Positions 6,600 through 10,182 of a stretch of DNA of 10,182 bases are shown one piece after another. This DNA comes from G039029935 sp039029935 (GTDB lineage: Bacteria; Chloroflexota; Anaerolineae; Caldilineales; Caldilineaceae). The position numbers were made by a program, and so were the translations under genes. The stretch spans positions 1-10,182 of the forward strand of contig JBCCFC010000406.1 in the NCBI GenBank assembly GCA_039029935.1, in the 5' to 3' direction. Numbering within the stretch: position 1 is the first letter of the stretch; every line of letters starts with the position of its first letter. The notes beneath the pieces are model-generated. The model was not told where the DNA came from, did no database searches, and saw only the letters and a list, made by a program, of their open reading frames with translations.

Positions 6600-9500
6600 T
6601 CACCCGATCACTCGTTCCACTTCCTCCAAAATTGCCCGATTTACCGCCACATTCTCCAAAAACGACTGTCGCCATCCGGGGACATCAATGCGCTCGGCGC
6701 AGGTTTGCAGCAGGGTGTGGGTTGTCTTCAGCATGGTCATGGCACGTGGGTCTTGGCAGGCAACAAGCACACGATAACAGTTGAGGTGCAACTCAAAGGT
6801 TTCGATAAACAAATAAACTTGATCGGGGTTTTGGTCCAGATAGAGCAGCACTTCCTCAATGTAGCCTTGGGCAACCGACAGATTATTGGAGCGATTTTTG
6901 TCCTCGCTCAATACATCCTGATGCTGTGTTGACTGACAGAGAATCGCGGCCAAATGCGACTTGAGTTCAATGTGAACTTCTTCATTGCCTATAGTGGAGA
7001 AGGTTAGCCCGCGTCGATAATAGTCAATGCTCTCAGCAATGTGTCCCAACTTGCTCAAAACATGGCCTTTGCAAAGCAACAGCGTTGGCTGATAATGCTC
7101 CATTTGCTGCTCATCAACCATCGCTTCTACATCTGTCAATAGTGCCAGTGCTTGCTCATCATGCCCCAAATGTTGGTAAGTACTCGCCAGCCCTGTGAGA
7201 TAACGGATTTCCTCTTCTGGTGTTCCCATCAAACGACTGAGTCGAATCGCTTCATGGATATGTGCTTGTGCCTCTGTATACAACCCCAACCGTTGATAGG
7301 CCATGCCCAGATTGAGATTGATATCTGCGGTGTACGTCATCTCATTGGCACGTTGGAAAAAGTGTATCACTTCCTTGCCAGCATGGATGGAGGCGGCATA
7401 GTTCCCCATGACCAAATCTAGCTGGGCAAGTCCATATCCAAGCTCATACTTTTTTAGCTCGTACCCAACCTCTTTGGCTTGTGCCAGCCCCTGTTCTGTA
7501 TAGGTTCGCGCAATGACAATATGACCAGCCCAAAAGTGGATGGCAGACAATACGTCTAGGGCATCCACCTCTCGACGGCTATTTCCGAGTTTGACATATC
7601 GCTTATAGGCGTTATGCACACAATCAATGGCTCTGTCATATTCCTCCAAAAAGCCAAGTGCCATCGCACGTACATAGTCGCTATCCGCAGCCAGTCGTTG
7701 GTGCAAGGGGGACTGTGCCGATATCTGCGCTGCTGCAGCCATCACATAATCGGCCTGTAGACACACGTTTTCATACTCGCCTTGGCGTAGTTGACACTTT
7801 CCTAAGAAATAATGGGCTGTGCCTAGAATGTCGTATTTGCGTTCTTGTTCGGGTGGAATCACTTCTGAAAGCACAATGGCTTGTCTGAGCCTCGCAATTG
7901 CCTCTTGATAGTCGCTCCCGCTATCAAAATGAAAGATACTCTCTTGTACAAGTAAGAGACTGTATGTCTCACACAATTGCCAACTTGCTGGGGTCCCCCC
8001 GTCCTTCTGGACACCTTGCTCTGTAGACGATCTTTTTTGACTACCTTCCTCATTCACAGTCAATTGAGTGATTAGAGGCTCTAACATCTCTGTGGCCCGT
8101 TGAAAGAACACAAGCCCCGGCTGATAGAGCGCCTGCTCCAAATAGAACGTTGCCAACGCTTTGGCCCCTACTGCCATTGCGACCAAGTCTTTCTGTTGAA
8201 TGGCCTGCTGCCATGCCTGCCGGATATTATTGATATCAACTGCAATCTCTTCAAAGGCATCATTGGGGCGATTGCCTTCCATAGACGCCTGCTGTTCCCC
8301 CAGCCATTGCAGGTAATAGCGCATATGATGTGTCCAGACAGAATCTTCCAATGGTTCCGGCGTCAAGTTCTGAGCCACCTCAAACTTCTCAAACCCAAAC
8401 TGGCGCAGCAATTCATGAATCTCATAGCGTCCTGTCTCGGTGGGCTTGAGCAGAGAGTGCTGATAGAGTTGTTGCAACTGTTGGACGGTTGCGCCCACAA
8501 CGGCTTCTGCTGCTTCGGCTGTAAAGCCACCACGAAAGATAGTCAGTTTTTGAAAGATGGATTGCAGTGTGCCATCAAGTCTTTGCCATGAATAGTCAAA
8601 AATAACACGAACACTGCGTTGACGGTCTGACACATCATTCCAGTGAGCCTGGAGAACATCCAGATTATCCTGAGAGAGGTCAACCAATTGCTGGGGTGTC
8701 ATCACATCCATTGCCGCCGCCGCCAGCACAATCGCTAATGGTGTGCCTTGGACCAAGGTGCAGAATTTGACAATGGCTTGGGCATTTTCTATGGTCAGCC
8801 GAAAGGTACGACGACTCCGCCGCGCCGCTTGGAGAAAGAGACGAATCGACTCAACTTCTGATAATTCTGTGAGTTGCATCTCTGTAATCACACGACTATT
8901 GATCACGCTACCCGTGATCGCGCTGCTAGTGAGCGCGTTCGCGGTATTGACTGACTGTGGTGGAGATTGACCAGCCAAAGGTAGCTTCATGCCCTCTAAA
9001 TGAAAGAGATATTCGTACTGCAAACGGAGTGGCTGACGTGACGTGATTAAGCATTGTGTGTATTCAGTTGATTTGAGGATATGCGTCACTATCTCTGCCG
9101 CGGTTTTTTCAGCGAGCGTGCTTTCTGCTGGCTCAACATCGAGTAAATGCTCAAAGTTATCAAAGATCAGCAGAGCCTCTTCTTTGCGTAAATGGCGACA
9201 GATTTGGGCCAAAAAATCACTCTCTTGAGATGGGTTGATTTCCATGGCTTGCAGAATCGCCTCCGGAAGGACAGACGCCGACTGGATACCGACCAATGGA
9301 ATAAAGTAAATGGGTTGCGGCGCACTTCCTTGTCCAGGCGTTTGATGGGCAAATTTTCGGATCGCCTCGGCTACAAGATACGTTTTGCCAATCCCGCCCA
9401 TGCCCAAAATTGTCACCAGACGACAGGTGGGGTCAGACAACATCTCACTCAGATCGTTGATCTCCTCGTCACGCCCAATAAAGGTCGAGGCAGCGGGTAG

Positions 9501-10181
9501 AAACTCACTCAATGCGTGTAATGATTTTTCAGTAGCCCGATGGATCGTTGGTTTTGTGGATGTGGCTGTTTCCCTTTGTGATGGGTGTGGCAGATTCGGC
9601 TGGGTAACGGATGATGGGGCAGGGGGCGATTGTGGCAATGCTTGTGCTGCATCATCTTGCACATCAGTAGGGTGAGCGGGTGTATATTGTGGCGTATATT
9701 CCCCTGTCTTGATCTGCTCATAGAGCCATCTCGTTTCTACGCTTGGTGCGGCATCAACCTCATCGGCCAAAATTTGTTGGAGCGTGTCATATTGTGCCAA
9801 CGCTGTGATTACTTGACCGCTTTCGGCCAATAATTGCATCTGCAACCGATGCCCCGTCTCGGACCAAGGCATCATTGTCAACAAGTGGTGCGTTGCCTCT
9901 AATCCCACACGAAAGTTGCCTTGGGACAGACAGCACTGGACCAGAACCTCACAGACTTCCATCATGGAGCTCTGCAATGCTGCCCGTTGTTGCAACACCC
10001 ATTCATCAAACATGGCCGCTTTGGAGAGATGAAAATTCTGAAGAAACTCCCCCCGGTAGAGATAGATGACACGGTTCAACCGATCAATCAGTGAGTCCCG
10101 CAGGGCTTTTTCGGGCAGCGAATTACTAGACAAGGTTTGACGTACTTCATGCACTGTTGACCGTAAGTGGTCAGCGTCAAC
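6600..10181 (-). CDS. Partial BTAD / NB-ARC / TPR STAND-type transcriptional regulator
   Basis: About 1193 residues are visible, and the frame is open through the right edge, so the N-terminus is missing. The GTG at 10154 is internal: in-frame codons before it read VDADHLRST, which fits the start of a BTAD domain. Residues 1-165 are BTAD (LYRGEFLQNF, DEWVLQQRAAL, ALAQYDTLQQILADE). A Pro/Thr/Ser-rich linker covers about 170-225. The NB-ARC NTPase follows, with Walker A GMGGIGKT near 260-267, Walker B ALLIFDNFEHLLD near 335-347, an LITSR motif and GTPLAIVLAA near 478. A winged-helix part (VRVIFDYSWQRLDG, IHELLRQFGFEKF) covers about 520-598. Helical TPR-type repeats cover about 640-1150 (LNLGMAYQRLGLYTEAQAHIHEAI is typical). 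Family knowledge (AfsR/SARP-like STAND proteins) predicts an N-terminal DNA-binding domain outside the window, ATP-dependent switching and ligand or partner sensing by the TPRs. It is convergent with the operon, so a role there is not implied. Confidence 0.92.
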   Translation of the reverse strand, partial: VDADHLRSTVHEVRQTLSSNSLPEKALRDSLIDRLNRVIYLYRGEFLQNFHLSKAAMFDEWVLQQRAALQSSMMEVCEVLVQCCLSQGNFRVGLEATHHLLTMMPWSETGHRLQMQLLAESGQVITALAQYDTLQQILADEVDAAPSVETRWLYEQIKTGEYTPQYTPAHPTDVQDDAAQALPQSPPAPSSVTQPNLPHPSQRETATSTKPTIHRATEKSLHALSEFLPAASTFIGRDEEINDLSEMLSDPTCRLVTILGMGGIGKTYLVAEAIRKFAHQTPGQGSAPQPIYFIPLVGIQSASVLPEAILQAMEINPSQESDFLAQICRHLRKEEALLIFDNFEHLLDVEPAESTLAEKTAAEIVTHILKSTEYTQCLITSRQPLRLQYEYLFHLEGMKLPLAGQSPPQSVNTANALTSSAITGSVINSRVITEMQLTELSEVESIRLFLQAARRSRRTFRLTIENAQAIVKFCTLVQGTPLAIVLAAAAMDVMTPQQLVDLSQDNLDVLQAHWNDVSDRQRSVRVIFDYSWQRLDGTLQSIFQKLTIFRGGFTAEAAEAVVGATVQQLQQLYQHSLLKPTETGRYEIHELLRQFGFEKFEVAQNLTPEPLEDSVWTHHMRYYLQWLGEQQASMEGNRPNDAFEEIAVDINNIRQAWQQAIQQKDLVAMAVGAKALATFYLEQALYQPGLVFFQRATEMLEPLITQLTVNEEGSQKRSSTEQGVQKDGGTPASWQLCETYSLLLVQESIFHFDSGSDYQEAIARLRQAIVLSEVIPPEQERKYDILGTAHYFLGKCQLRQGEYENVCLQADYVMAAAAQISAQSPLHQRLAADSDYVRAMALGFLEEYDRAIDCVHNAYKRYVKLGNSRREVDALDVLSAIHFWAGHIVIARTYTEQGLAQAKEVGYELKKYELGYGLAQLDLVMGNYAASIHAGKEVIHFFQRANEMTYTADINLNLGMAYQRLGLYTEAQAHIHEAIRLSRLMGTPEEEIRYLTGLASTYQHLGHDEQALALLTDVEAMVDEQQMEHYQPTLLLCKGHVLSKLGHIAESIDYYRRGLTFSTIGNEEVHIELKSHLAAILCQSTQHQDVLSEDKNRSNNLSVAQGYIEEVLLYLDQNPDQVYLFIETFELHLNCYRVLVACQDPRAMTMLKTTHTLLQTCAERIDVPGWRQSFLENVAVNRAILEEVERVIG
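8877..8936. repeat. Degenerate 15-bp tandem repeat within the NB-ARC region
   Basis: On the minus strand, the codons from 8936 down to about 8877 form four 15-bp units encoding ALTSS, AITGS, VINSR and VITEM. The units keep the (G)CG/GTG-ATC/CTC pattern but have diverged. They lie in a loop between a predicted strand (LEGMKLPLAG) and the following helix (LTELSEVESIRLF), where extra length can be tolerated. Confidence 0.6.
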
Positions 10182-10182
10182 C

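Noticed and set aside
8100..8591. 163-residue plus-strand frame opposite the regulator
   Set aside because: It is antisense to the NB-ARC/winged-helix region and rich in Leu and Cys with no recognisable domain.
10152..10154. GTG as the start of the large regulator
   Set aside because: The frame stays open to the window edge and the preceding codons fit the BTAD domain, so the gene is truncated by the window.

Overview
The window looks like chromosomal DNA from a member of the Chloroflexota, probably of the Anaerolineae/Caldilineae/Ardenticatenia type. This is an inference from gene content. The clues are a very large BTAD / NB-ARC / TPR regulator, a dCache-HAMP-cyclase sensor, an MscS channel with a cyclic-nucleotide-binding-like tail, and a PstS-like lipoprotein. 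Short tandem repeats lie between and inside the genes. There is no rRNA, tRNA, insertion sequence or CRISPR array.

Layout. (1) Positions 1-344, minus strand: the start of a small exported protein that runs off the left edge. Its distal part is doubtful because a more protein-like frame lies on the other strand. (2) 345-637: a divergent intergenic region with a heptamer array, an octamer array, a cluster of GCTCAT motifs that includes a 15-bp direct repeat 22 bp apart, and a possible extended -10 promoter. (3) 638-6552, plus strand: a probable three-gene operon of sensor cyclase homologue, MscS-CNBD channel and tandem PstS-like lipoprotein. A long hairpin lies between genes 1 and 2. A repeat cluster is read in frame at the start of gene 3. 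(4) 6552-6588: a 12-bp perfect hairpin between convergent genes. (5) 6600-10181, minus strand: a STAND-type regulator whose N-terminal DNA-binding part lies beyond the right edge.

How the genes may work together. The order suggests a membrane circuit: an extracytoplasmic Cache sensor drives a cyclase-type domain, a cyclic-nucleotide-type domain is fused to a small-conductance channel, and a ligand-binding lipoprotein samples the outside. The surprise is that the cyclase domain appears to lack both metal-binding aspartates and the transition-state Asn and Arg. The CNBD likewise lacks the conserved Glu and Arg of the phosphate-binding cassette. Enzyme and receptor therefore look degenerate together while their reading frames stay intact. 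This fits a repurposed 'pseudo-cyclase / pseudo-CNBD' signalling unit that does not use ordinary cAMP chemistry, and it is the most interesting feature of the window. All residue alignments were made by eye.
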